Shown here: positions 24,112-32,262 of the stretch, piece after piece
Numbering within the stretch: the stretch's first letter is position 1
Layout of the letters: the number at the start of each line of letters is the position of its first letter
Assembly (NCBI RefSeq): GCF_013359865.1
Contig: NZ_JABMCE010000050.1
Span: 1-52,780, forward strand
DNA from: Curtobacterium pusillum
Lineage (GTDB): Bacteria; Actinomycetota; Actinomycetes; Actinomycetales; Microbacteriaceae
Length of the DNA stretch: 52,780 bases
Direction of reading: 5' to 3'
Notes under the pieces: generated by a model
Databases searched by the model: none
Seen by the model: only the letters and a program-made list of their open reading frames with translations
Told to the model about the DNA's origin: nothing
Program-made: the position numbers and the translations under genes

Positions 24112-26184
24112 TCAAAAACTCAAGAAGTTGTTGTTATCGATGATCTGCACCTCGGGCTCTTCTCCAAGCCTACCCCAGGTGATGCGGAACTGCGACGGTC
24201 TATGGGAGACGCCGTCGTAGACAATGTCGGTCTCCATGCGAATCGGGAAAGCTGGATCAAATTTGAGCATCCGCCGAATGTCACGCTCAATCTTGGCGAA
24301 AGCCCTCAGGTTCACCGTACCGCCGTGCTGAGCGACGAGATTGGCACCGAAGGGCGAACCTCCATGAGCCGTGGCAACGACGTGCCCGCCGTGGTCGCCG
24401 GGAAGGCGATCTGCGCCGCCAGCGAGCAGCTGCTCCGATGACGAACGGACACGCTCCCCGGGCGGCACGATGTCGCTCACGATGGAATCGGCATGGACGG
24501 TGCGCCCCATTGCATCGGTGTCGAGCACGAACGATCGGTCCGTCATGACGTAACGGGTGGACGGCTCCAGGTTCTTCTCACGGAGCGCGTCATCGACGAA
24601 CGAGACGTGACGCACCTGGTGCGGGTCCTGACGAGCCGACGGGTAGGAGCTTTCCCACGAATCACGTGACGGTGGGGATGCCACCGAATGCGCGGACTCG
24701 CCAGCGTGCGCTGAGCCACCACCGCCGACGTGGGTTGAGGACCCACCGTCCACGTGATCCGCCACCGAGTGCAACCAGTGCCCTCTAGACCCCGGCTCCC
24801 CCACCACGATGTGCGGCCGCCCGAGCCCCACGCCGAGCCCGTCCGGCGTCGCCAGGGCCGGCTCGACCCCGACCCTCACGGTCGGGATCCGGTCCCCGAG
24901 CCCCCGCAGCGCATCGGCGAACCCACCCCGCCCCCGCTCGAGCAGGTCCGAGACCCCGGACAGCGCCTTGCCCGGCAGGCTCCCCAACGCGTCCCCGACC
25001 CGGACCATCGTGGTCCCCGCCGTCGCGAGCTTCGACCCGAACGCCGCGAGCTTGCTGCCGTCCGCCCCGAGCACGGCGAGCCGCGACCCGAGCGCAGCAA
25101 CCTTTGCCCCGGCCCCGACCTCGCCTGCACCGGGGATGAAGAGCGTCCCGATGTTGAACGCGGCGCCACCGGCAGCGTATGCGGGGTCGTCCCGCCAGTC
25201 CTCGGGCGAGCCGACGAAGCCCTCGACGAGGGTCTTCTGCTTGTCCATGATGTTCCGCGCGGTGTCGCCGACGACGTCCGGCAGGATGCCCTTCGGCAGC
25301 GCCCCGGCGATCATCAGCGGCGGGCTGCCCATGAGGACGATGAGCCCGAGCGACTCCGCGAAGCCCTTCCAGGACTGCGCCGCCCAGTCGCCGTCGCCCC
25401 ACTCGCCGGTCTGCGAGTTGTAGCCGATCAGACCACCGAGCCCGTCGATGGTCCCGGTCAGTGCGTCGTCCATCCCGGAGCTGAACGACTCGGAGCAGGA
25501 CTGGTCGCCGCGGCCGGTGCTCCCCCACGGCATCGGCTCGTTCGCCTTCACCGCAGCGGTGTAGTCGACGGCCTGCACCTCGGGCAGGCACATGTCCGTG
25601 CGCAGTCCGTTGATCGCGTTCACGCACTCGGCGGAGGCGGCGGAGAGCTTCGTCTCCTGCTCGGCGACCTTGGTGAGCAGCTCGTTGTTCTCGTCGACGT
25701 AGGGCGTGTACTGGCCCCACGGCAGGTGCACGTCGTCGAACTGCTGGCCGAATTTCTGCACGAGGCCGACGATGCCCTGGTTGGCCGGGTGCTCCGGATC
25801 CCACGGCCCGACGGTCTTGCCCTTGAGTGCCTTCGCGACGAACGTCTCCGCCTCGGCCTTCAGCTCGACGAGCCGCTTCGCGATCGGTGCGACGGCGGTC
25901 GCGTAGTCGCTGAGGTGCGTGGACACCTTCTGCAGGGTCGCCGCGAGCGAGGCCGTGTCCGTCTCGACGCCGTCCATCACGGACAGCAGCTCCGCGGAGT
26001 CGGGCGTGGTGTAGCTGCCGCCGAGCTTCGCCCACGCGGTCTTCACCTCGGACCCACGGGTCTGCACGTCGGTCGCCGCGGTCGAGAACGCCGTCCCGGC
26101 GCTGTCGACCTGCTCCGCCTTGATGTTCGCGCCGGGGATCGCGTCCGGGTCGATCAGGCCGTCGGCGCGGCACTGCCCCGTCAC
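24112..26184 (-). CDS. Polymorphic toxin with C-terminal DNA/RNA non-specific endonuclease domain
   Basis: 690 aa from a GTG that overlaps the previous stop (GTGA). Residues 1-120 are helical with a WXG-like element (VKTAWAKLGGSYTTPDSAELL). Residues about 260-440 are Gly/Ala-rich with hydrophobic stretches (LGLIVLMGSPPLMIAGALPKG). A His/Gly/Ser linker lies near 468-510. The tip, about 515-690, resembles Endonuclease_NS_2: DRSFVLDTDAMGRTVHADS, the catalytic-type GDHGGHVVATAHGGS near residue 595, ANLVAQHGG, and RPSQFRITW. Codon and base composition change at about 24780, between linker and tip. The protein is probably exported by a type VII-like route and kills rivals by degrading nucleic acid. 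Confidence 0.8.
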   Translation of the reverse strand: MTGQCRADGLIDPDAIPGANIKAEQVDSAGTAFSTAATDVQTRGSEVKTAWAKLGGSYTTPDSAELLSVMDGVETDTASLAATLQKVSTHLSDYATAVAPIAKRLVELKAEAETFVAKALKGKTVGPWDPEHPANQGIVGLVQKFGQQFDDVHLPWGQYTPYVDENNELLTKVAEQETKLSAASAECVNAINGLRTDMCLPEVQAVDYTAAVKANEPMPWGSTGRGDQSCSESFSSGMDDALTGTIDGLGGLIGYNSQTGEWGDGDWAAQSWKGFAESLGLIVLMGSPPLMIAGALPKGILPDVVGDTARNIMDKQKTLVEGFVGSPEDWRDDPAYAAGGAAFNIGTLFIPGAGEVGAGAKVAALGSRLAVLGADGSKLAAFGSKLATAGTTMVRVGDALGSLPGKALSGVSDLLERGRGGFADALRGLGDRIPTVRVGVEPALATPDGLGVGLGRPHIVVGEPGSRGHWLHSVADHVDGGSSTHVGGGGSAHAGESAHSVASPPSRDSWESSYPSARQDPHQVRHVSFVDDALREKNLEPSTRYVMTDRSFVLDTDAMGRTVHADSIVSDIVPPGERVRSSSEQLLAGGADRLPGDHGGHVVATAHGGSPFGANLVAQHGGTVNLRAFAKIERDIRRMLKFDPAFPIRMETDIVYDGVSHRPSQFRITWGRLGEEPEVQIIDNNNFLSF

Positions 26185-26540
26185 TGGTCGCCCGCCAGGT
26201 CGACACCGGTGAAGTCGCCGGTACTGGAGGCACGGATCGCGTTGGCCTGTGCCGTCGCCGCCATCTCCTCGTCACCGTGGTAGTAGGCGAGGGTCGCGTT
26301 GGCAGCGCCGGCGAGACCGGCCGTGATGTGGTTGCCGACGCGGGTGAGCAGCGCCGAGTGGCTCTCGATGAGTGCCGCCACGGCGCCGGCGACCGCCTGG
26401 TCGTCGCCGACCGCGGTAGTCAGGGCAGCGTGCGCGTCGGCGAGTCCGTCGAACGCGGTCGACAGGTTCGTCGCGGCGGTCTCGGTGCCGGTGAGCGCGG
26501 CCTGCACGCCCGGGGGCTCGATCTGCCAGCCGTTCCCCAT
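26181..26540 (-). CDS. DUF6507-like small helical protein (WXG100-like partner of the toxin)
   Basis: 119 aa from the ATG at 26540 with AGGGGG upstream; the longer frame was rejected. The start WQIEPPGVQAALTGTETAATNLSTAF and the all-helical, Ala-rich body fit the DUF6507 type, of the same size and helical nature as ESX/WXG100 proteins. It contains YYHGDEE near residue 85, matching the YxxxD/E pattern known from mycobacterial type VII substrates. Its stop overlaps the toxin start, so the two are co-translated. Likely role: a heterodimer partner or export chaperone for the toxin. This is inference. Confidence 0.65.
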   Translation of the reverse strand: MGNGWQIEPPGVQAALTGTETAATNLSTAFDGLADAHAALTTAVGDDQAVAGAVAALIESHSALLTRVGNHITAGLAGAANATLAYYHGDEEMAATAQANAIRASSTGDFTGVDLAGDQ

Positions 26541-26569
26541 CGTTCCCCCTGGTCGTTCCGTCCGACGCG

Positions 26570-26932
26570 TCAGTGTCCTGCTGCGGCGCGGGACGCTGCG
26601 GTTCCCCCGGCGGCGTCCGCGATGTTCTGCACGATCCGCGTGGCCGTCACCCGGAACGGGGGTTGCGCGGCCGCGTGGACCTCGGTCCACCATAGCCGAT
26701 CACCGTCGCCGGGCAACGGCCGCCCGAGCAGTCGCTCGGCGTCGACGGGGCTGTCGAGGCGGCGGGACTGGAACAAGGTGAGCAGCACGACGCCGCCCTG
26801 GTCGACGAGCTGCACGGCGTCGCCGTCCCAGACCTGCCGGATGCCGATCGCAGGGTCGACCTCGGCGGCCCCGGCGAGCACGGCCGCGGCGTCCACGTGC
26901 TGGTCGGACAGGACCACCCACTCGGCACTCAT
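26570..26932 (-). CDS. Unknown small protein in toxin operon
   Basis: 120 aa from the ATG at 26932 that overlaps the stop of the DUF6177-like gene (ATGA). I do not recognise the family. The sequence alternates beta and helix (WVVLSDQHVDAAAVLAGAA, AVQLVDQGGVVLLTLFQSRRL, LWWTEVHAAAQPPFRVTATRIVQNIADAAGG) without signal or membrane segment. Conserved coupling to the DUF6177-like and DUF6507-like genes suggests a cytosolic helper of the same module. Confidence 0.75.
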   Translation of the reverse strand: MSAEWVVLSDQHVDAAAVLAGAAEVDPAIGIRQVWDGDAVQLVDQGGVVLLTLFQSRRLDSPVDAERLLGRPLPGDGDRLWWTEVHAAAQPPFRVTATRIVQNIADAAGGTAASRAAAGH

Positions 26933-28047
26933 GCCCGCGCTCCGGCCCCGAGGAGCTCGACCACGCGGGGGCCGAGCGCGTTGCCGACCTCGGCGAGGCA
27001 GCGCCACCGCGCTTCCACCTCCGCGCCGCCGGTCAGTCCGGGTGTCGTCGGGGTGAAGTCGAGGACGAGCGACGGCACGCGCGGTGGCCCGACGACCGTC
27101 ACCCCGGGAGGCAGCGCCGACGGATCGACACCGAGGTCCCGCACCGCGGCGGCACCGACGACCGCGCCGAGCGGTACGGGCATGCCGATCTGGCGCGCGG
27201 CGAGCGTGGCGTCCGTGTGTCCTGCCGACCGCCACGCGGTCCCCAGCAGGACACGCTGGCGACGGGCCAGGTCGGCGAGCACGGCGACGGCAGCACCGTC
27301 CGCGGGAGCCGGGCCGGCGTCGAGGCCCCGCACCGCGCCTCCCGGACCTACACCCGGCGCGCTGACGGCGCGCGAGTCCGGAACCGGCGGCGTCGGACCG
27401 GTCCTCGGCAGGGCCAGCCGCGTCTCCTCCGTGACGCCCGTGGCGGTCCGCTCGACCCGGATCTGGGCGGCGGCCACGCCGCCCTCGACGGCGGCGGTCG
27501 CGACGAGGCGTGTCGGACGCGGTGCGCGTCGGCGGACGAAGTCCGTGACGGCGGCGACGCTCCACGCGAGCGTCGCGGGTTCGACCGTGCCCCAGCCGGA
27601 CGGTGTCGTGCCGGCGAGCCCCTCGAGGAGCAGCTCAGCGGTGCGGCCGATGCCCGTCTGCTCGGTGGCGGGGTGGTGGACCGAGACGACGACCTCGGTC
27701 CAGGGGACCTCGTCGGCACCGAGCCGTGTCGACCGCGGCGACGACTGCGGCGAGAGCATCGCGGTCGCGACGTCGTCGGCGATCGCCGGTGAGCCGGCGG
27801 CGCGGTACCGGTCACCCTCGCGGACGACCCAGGCGCTTCCGGTGCGACGGAGCATCGCGAGCATCGCCGTGGTGACTCGACTGGCCGGCGGGGTGAGGAG
27901 CACGAACGCGAGGTCGGCGGCCCGTGTCTCGAGCACGAGGCCCATCCGCGCGGACGAGAGTGACACGATCGCGGCGTCGGTCTCGCTGACGACGAAGCCG
28001 GGCCCGACGGCGTCGACGAGCGGGTGCGCGAGGGTGACGTCGTCCAC
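26929..28047 (-). CDS. DUF6177-like protein, first gene of toxin operon
   Basis: 372 aa from a GTG at 28047. The opening (HPLVDAVGPGFVVSETDAAIVSLSSARMGLVLETRAADLAFVLL) and the end (PSLVLDFTPTTPGLTGGAEVEARWRCLAEVGNALGPRVVELL) are what I associate with DUF6177, a family found beside type VII-like small proteins in Microbacteriaceae. A Pro/Gly-rich linker occupies about residues 210-245. No membrane segment. It begins the operon that continues through the toxin, and may be a chaperone or targeting factor. The domain name is from memory of family features and unverified. Confidence 0.7.
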   Translation of the reverse strand: MDDVTLAHPLVDAVGPGFVVSETDAAIVSLSSARMGLVLETRAADLAFVLLTPPASRVTTAMLAMLRRTGSAWVVREGDRYRAAGSPAIADDVATAMLSPQSSPRSTRLGADEVPWTEVVVSVHHPATEQTGIGRTAELLLEGLAGTTPSGWGTVEPATLAWSVAAVTDFVRRRAPRPTRLVATAAVEGGVAAAQIRVERTATGVTEETRLALPRTGPTPPVPDSRAVSAPGVGPGGAVRGLDAGPAPADGAAVAVLADLARRQRVLLGTAWRSAGHTDATLAARQIGMPVPLGAVVGAAAVRDLGVDPSALPPGVTVVGPPRVPSLVLDFTPTTPGLTGGAEVEARWRCLAEVGNALGPRVVELLGAGARA

Positions 28048-28113
28048 GCCGGAACCCTACCGGGGGGGTCCGCTCCCGACTCGGAACGACGTCGATGTCG
28101 CTGTCGCTCTGCC

Positions 28114-28167
28114 GCACACGACGACGGGCCCCGCGCTGCTGTGTGCGCGGGGCCCGTCGTCGTGCGG
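28114..28167 (-). terminator. Strong terminator hairpin after amt
   Basis: CGACGACGGGCCCCGCGC at 28119-28136 pairs with its complement at 28145-28162 around an 8-base loop; pairing extends a few bases outside. It lies between the amt stop and the toxin-operon start, so it ends amt transcription and insulates the toxin operon. Confidence 0.8.
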
Positions 28168-28179
28168 GTGGTACTGGTG

Positions 28180-29457
28180 CTACCGGACGGAGACCGGGGT
28201 GCGGTCCGCCTCCTCGTAGAGGACGTAGCCCTCTTCGCCGTGGACGGCGGTGTCGATGCCGGCGACCTCGTCCTCGGTCTTGACGCGGAAGCCCATCGTC
28301 TTCTCGATGATGAGACCGATGATGAACGCAAGGACGAACGAGTACGCCCCGACGGCACCGGCGGCCGCAGCCTGCTTGCCGAGCTGCGCGAACGAACCGG
28401 AGTAGATCAGGCCGGTGTCGTTGGCGAAGAAGCCCAGGTACAGCGTGCCGACGATGCCGCCGACCAGGTGGACGCCCACGACGTCGAGCGAGTCGTCGAA
28501 GCCGAGCTTGTACTTCCAGTCGATCGCGAAGCAGCAGATGATGCCCGCGATGAAGCCGAGCAGGATGCCCCAGCCCGGGGTGAGCGCCGCGCAGGCCGGG
28601 GTGATCGCGACGAGACCGGTGACGGCACCCGAGGCGGCACCGATCGAGGTGGCCTTGCCGTCCTTGAGCTTCTCGACCAGCAGCCAGCCGAGGATCGCGG
28701 CGGCCGGGGCGGCGAGCGTGTTCACCCAGGCGATCGAGGCGATGCCGTCGGCGGCGCCCTCGGAACCGGCGTTGAAACCGAACCAGCCGAACCAGAGGAT
28801 CGCGGCACCGAGGAGGACGAAGGGCGGGTTGTGCGGCTTGTGCGCGCCCTTCGCGAAGCCGACGCGCTTGCCCAGGACGATCGCCAGGGCGAGGCCCGCG
28901 GCACCGGCGTTGATGTGCACGGCCGTGCCACCGGCGAAGTCGATGACACCCCAGGTCGCTGCCCAGCCGGAGGTGAGGTTGAACACCCACGAGGCGACCG
29001 GGAAGTAGACGACGGTGACCCAGATGCCCGCGAAGACCATCCAGGCGCCGAACTTGGCGCGGTCGGCGATGGCGCCGGAGATGAGCGCGACGGTGATGAT
29101 CGCGAAGGTGGCCTGGAAGCCGACGAACGCCATCTGGGGGTACGCGACGTCGTTCGCGGTGGACCGGGCCGCCTCGAACGCCTGGCCGAGGCCGATCTGG
29201 TTCCAGTCGATGCTGAAGAACCCGACGGCACCGGAGACCGCCGTGCCGTCGCCGTGGTTGGCGAACGCGATCGCGTAGCCGTAGAGCACCCACAGCACCG
29301 CCACCAGGGCGATCGCTCCGAAGGACATCATCATCATGCTGATGACGGACTTGGCCTTCACCAGACCGCCGTAGAAGAACGCCAGGCCCGGTGTCATGAA
29401 CAGCACGAGTGCCGCCATGATCAGCAGGAAGCCGGTTTGGCCCTGATCAAGCATCAT
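28180..29457 (-). CDS. amt: Ammonium transporter Amt
   Basis: 425 aa with about eleven membrane helices, starting at tandem ATG codons (29457, 29454) with GAGAGGTGA upstream. Family hallmarks: the opening GFLLIMAALVLFMTPGLAFFYGG, and the twin pore His in AVHINAGAAG and DVVGVHLVGGIVGTL. The C-terminal cytosolic tail with GEEGYVLYEEADRTPV would contact the PII protein. Amt imports ammonium when nitrogen is scarce. A glnK gene usually follows amt in actinobacteria, but downstream here lies only the terminator and the toxin operon. Confidence 0.96.
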   Translation of the reverse strand: MMLDQGQTGFLLIMAALVLFMTPGLAFFYGGLVKAKSVISMMMMSFGAIALVAVLWVLYGYAIAFANHGDGTAVSGAVGFFSIDWNQIGLGQAFEAARSTANDVAYPQMAFVGFQATFAIITVALISGAIADRAKFGAWMVFAGIWVTVVYFPVASWVFNLTSGWAATWGVIDFAGGTAVHINAGAAGLALAIVLGKRVGFAKGAHKPHNPPFVLLGAAILWFGWFGFNAGSEGAADGIASIAWVNTLAAPAAAILGWLLVEKLKDGKATSIGAASGAVTGLVAITPACAALTPGWGILLGFIAGIICCFAIDWKYKLGFDDSLDVVGVHLVGGIVGTLYLGFFANDTGLIYSGSFAQLGKQAAAAGAVGAYSFVLAFIIGLIIEKTMGFRVKTEDEVAGIDTAVHGEEGYVLYEEADRTPVSVR

Positions 29458-29628
29458 TCACCTCTCGATTGCACCAGCGGCTCTTGGACCGCGTCGGGTG
29501 TGACGAGTCTGGCGAGGTGAGGTTTCACGAGGGAGCACGAAGTGTTTCGCGGGTGTAACGCGACGGGCTCCCGTGTAAACGTCGTGTTTCGGGCGCCGGG
29601 CAGTCCCCTGAACGGGGTGTGCGGGCGT

Positions 29629-30633
29629 TCAGGCGCGAGTCAGCGCGACCACGCGGCTCGCGGCGCGCAGGTACTTCTTCCGGTAGCCGCCGTGCAGCAT
29701 CGACTCCGGGTACACCTGGTCGAGCGGCGTGCCGGACGCGACGATCCGGACCTGGGCGTCGTACAGCCGGTCGACGAGGGCGACCCAGCGGAGCGCGTCG
29801 GTCTGGTCGGTGAACGCCTGCACGTCGGTGAGGCCGACGGCGTCGAGGTCCTCGACCATCGCGACGTACTTCGACGGGTGCACGGAAGCGAGGTGCTCGA
29901 CGACGGCCCGGAAGTCGTCCAGGGTCACGGTCCCGTTCGGCAGCGAGCCCTGCACGTCGGACACCACCCGGGCGGATTCGTCGACCGCGCGACGGCGGTA
30001 GTCGAGACCGTCGATCCGCATGGTCTCGAAGCGGTCGGACATCGCCTGGATCTCCCGGAGGAAGTCCTGCGCCGCGAAGCGTCCCTCGCCGAGGGCACCG
30101 GGCGGGGTGTTCGACGTCGCCGCGAACCGGGTGCCGGTCTCGGTGAGCTCCTTGATGAGCCGGGTCATCACCATCGTGTCACCCGGGTCGTCGAGCTCGA
30201 ACTCGTCGATGCAGACGAGTGCGGTCCCGCGCAGCAGGTCGACGGTGCCCTGGAACCCGAGCGCCCCGACGAGCGCGGTGTACTCGATGAAGGTGCCGAA
30301 CGTCTTCCGGCCGCTCGCCGCGTGGTACGCCGCCGCGAGCAGGTGGGTCTTGCCGACGCCGAAGCCGCCGTCGAGGTACACGCCCGACTTCACGGTCGTC
30401 TCCGCAGCCGGCTTCCGTCGGCCGAACAATCCGCGACGGGGCGTGTCGGCAGGACCGGCGGCGACGAACGACGACACCGCGTCGCGCACCTGCGCCTGCG
30501 ACGGGTACTCGGGATCGGGCCGGTACGAGGCGAAGGACGCGTCCGTGAACTGGGGCGGCGGCACCAGCGACGCGGCCATCTGCTGCGGGGTCACCTGCGG
30601 GTCGCGGTCGACGAGGTGTGCTGGCGCTGGCAA
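29629..30633 (-). CDS. zapE: Cell division protein ZapE (AFG1-like ATPase)
   Basis: 334 aa from a TTG at 30633 that has GGAGGG seven bases upstream. Walker A is [12 protein letters not shown], Walker B is [10 protein letters not shown], and sensor motifs follow ([19 protein letters not shown]). C-terminal [14 protein letters not shown] is typical. The family are single-AAA ATPases; in E. coli ZapE contacts FtsZ and affects ring constriction, and mitochondrial AFG1 acts in protein turnover. In actinobacteria the role is inferred. It is divergent to sseA across a short region holding an inverted repeat. Confidence 0.92.
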   Translation of the reverse strand: MPAPAHLVDRDPQVTPQQMAASLVPPPQFTDASFASYRPDPEYPSQAQVRDAVSSFVAAGPADTPRRGLFGRRKPAAETTVKSGVYLDGGFGVGKTHLLAAAYHAASGRKTFGTFIEYTALVGALGFQGTVDLLRGTALVCIDEFELDDPGDTMVMTRLIKELTETGTRFAATSNTPPGALGEGRFAAQDFLREIQAMSDRFETMRIDGLDYRRRAVDESARVVSDVQGSLPNGTVTLDDFRAVVEHLASVHPSKYVAMVEDLDAVGLTDVQAFTDQTDALRWVALVDRLYDAQVRIVASGTPLDQVYPESMLHGGYRKKYLRAASRVVALTRA

Positions 30634-30685
30634 TCGAGGGCCCTCCGGGAAGCATGTCGTGCGGTGTCACGTTGCAGCTGGGCGT

Positions 30686-30703
30686 CGGTACGTCCGCGTA
30701 CCG
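30686..30703. promoter_or_regulatory. Inverted repeat in zapE-sseA divergent region
   Basis: CGGTACG-tccg-CGTACCG, seven-base arms around four bases, lies midway between the divergent zapE and sseA starts. An operator serving both promoters is plausible; no regulator gene is adjacent. Confidence 0.35.
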
Positions 30704-30767
30704 TTGCCCAGAGGCACCGACGACCGATCCTAGTCCGGTGCCCGCGATCCCCCTGGAGGTACCCACG

Positions 30768-31679
30768 ATGACCGCACCGGTCGACCCGTCCGAGAAGTTC
30801 GCCGCCTACGCGCACCCCGAGCGCCTCGTCTCCACCGAGTGGCTGCAGGAACAGCTCGACGCCGGTGCCGGGGCTCCCGACCTCGTGGTGGTGGAGTCCG
30901 ACGAGGACGTCCTGCTCTACGAGACCGGGCACATCCCGGGCGCGGTGAAGATCGACTGGCACACGGACCTCAACGACCCGGTGCAGCGTGACTACATCGA
31001 CGGCGAGGCGTTCGCCCAGCTGCTCGGCGGCAAGGGCATCGCGCGCGACAGCACGGTCGTGATCTACGGCGACAAGAACAACTGGTGGGCGGCGTACGCC
31101 CTCTGGGTCTTCACGCTGTTCGGCCACGAGGACGTCCGTCTCCTGGACGGCGGCCGGGCGAAGTGGATCGCCGAGGACCGCGTCCTCACGACCGACCGCA
31201 CCGACGTGACACCCGTCGAGTACCCCGTGGTCGAGCGGAGCGACGCCGACGTCCGCGCCTTCAAGGAGGACGTGCTCGCCCACCTCGGCAAGCCCCTCAT
31301 CGATGTGCGCAGCGCGCCGGAGTACTCCGGTGAGCGCACCACCGCCCCCGACTACCCGGAAGAGGGCGCGCTCCGGGCCGGTCACGTCCCCACCGCCGTG
31401 AACATCCCCTGGGCGACCGCCGCCGCGGCCGACGGCACCTTCAAGACGCGCGCGGAGCTCGACACGATCTACCGCGAGGGTGCCGGCATCGGCGACGCCG
31501 ACGAGGTCATCGCCTACTGCCGCATCGGCGAGCGGTCGAGCCACACCTGGTTCGTGCTGCAGCACCTGCTCGGGTACGAGAACGTCCGCAACTACGACGG
31601 TTCCTGGACCGAGTGGGGCAGCGCGGTCCGCGTCCCGATCGCCGTCGGGACCGAACCGGGTACGATCCCCAACCGATGA
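30768..31679 (+). CDS. sseA: Thiosulfate/3-mercaptopyruvate sulfurtransferase (two-domain rhodanese)
   Basis: 303 aa from the ATG at 30768 with TGGAGGT upstream. Two rhodanese domains: the N-terminal one ([30 protein letters not shown]) is structural, and the C-terminal one carries the active-site loop [12 protein letters not shown] with the persulfide Cys. The enzyme moves sulfur from thiosulfate or mercaptopyruvate to an acceptor. The next gene, overlapping by ATGA, is SufE-like, suggesting sulfur passed from the rhodanese to SufE and on to Fe-S assembly or other acceptors. Confidence 0.95.
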   Translation: MTAPVDPSEKFAAYAHPERLVSTEWLQEQLDAGAGAPDLVVVESDEDVLLYETGHIPGAVKIDWHTDLNDPVQRDYIDGEAFAQLLGGKGIARDSTVVIYGDKNNWWAAYALWVFTLFGHEDVRLLDGGRAKWIAEDRVLTTDRTDVTPVEYPVVERSDADVRAFKEDVLAHLGKPLIDVRSAPEYSGERTTAPDYPEEGALRAGHVPTAVNIPWATAAAADGTFKTRAELDTIYREGAGIGDADEVIAYCRIGERSSHTWFVLQHLLGYENVRNYDGSWTEWGSAVRVPIAVGTEPGTIPNR

Positions 31680-32131
31680 GCGACAGCACCGAAGCACTTC
31701 CCCAGGCACTCGCCGAGATCCGCGACGACTTCCTCGAGCTCTCCCAGCAGGACCGCCTGCAACTCCTGCTCGAGTTCTCGAACGAACTCCCGGCGCTCCC
31801 GGAGCGCCTGCAGGGGCACGAGGACGAACTCGAACGCGTCGAGGAGTGCCAGTCCCCCGTCTTCATCACGGTCACCGTGGGCGAGGACGGCGACGCCCCC
31901 GGCATCGTCCGGATGCACGCGACGGCGCCGCGCGAGGCACCGACGACGCGCGGTTTCGCGTCGATCCTGGCTCAGGGACTCTCCGGTCTGACGGCCGAGC
32001 AGGTGCTCGCCGTGCCGGCGGACTACCCGCTCACGCTCGGCCTCTCCGAGGCGGTCAGCCCGCTGCGGATCCGCGGCATGGTCGGGATGCTCGGCCGCGT
32101 GCAGCGGCAGGTGCAGGCGGCGGTCGCGTAG
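31676..32131 (+). CDS. SufE-like sulfur acceptor
   Basis: 151 aa, starting inside the sseA stop. The SufE fold is evident: [32 protein letters not shown], then the acceptor Cys in [12 protein letters not shown], then [43 protein letters not shown]. SufE takes persulfide sulfur from a cysteine desulfurase onto its Cys. Here the partner encoded next to it is a rhodanese, which suggests a variant relay. All key residues are present. Confidence 0.92.
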   Translation: MSDSTEALPQALAEIRDDFLELSQQDRLQLLLEFSNELPALPERLQGHEDELERVEECQSPVFITVTVGEDGDAPGIVRMHATAPREAPTTRGFASILAQGLSGLTAEQVLAVPADYPLTLGLSEAVSPLRIRGMVGMLGRVQRQVQAAVA

Positions 32132-32142
32132 ACGCCACCACA

Positions 32143-32248
32143 GGACGGTCTGGAGGTGGGCCCCACCAGCCGGTACCGGCGCACCGCGCCAGCGGGGTGA
32201 CGGCCGTGCCTGGAGGGACGGGGCGGGCTGGCACCGCGCCTCCAGTCC
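32143..32248. terminator. Family-B palindrome, expanded variant
   Basis: Outer arms TCTGGAGG and CCTCCAGTCC enclose inner hairpins (GGTGGGGCCC region and GGTACC-type). It looks like a family-B unit with inserted or duplicated material. It lies between the convergent sufE-like and hydrolase genes. Confidence 0.55.
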
Positions 32249-32262
32249 GTCGCCGGACGCGT

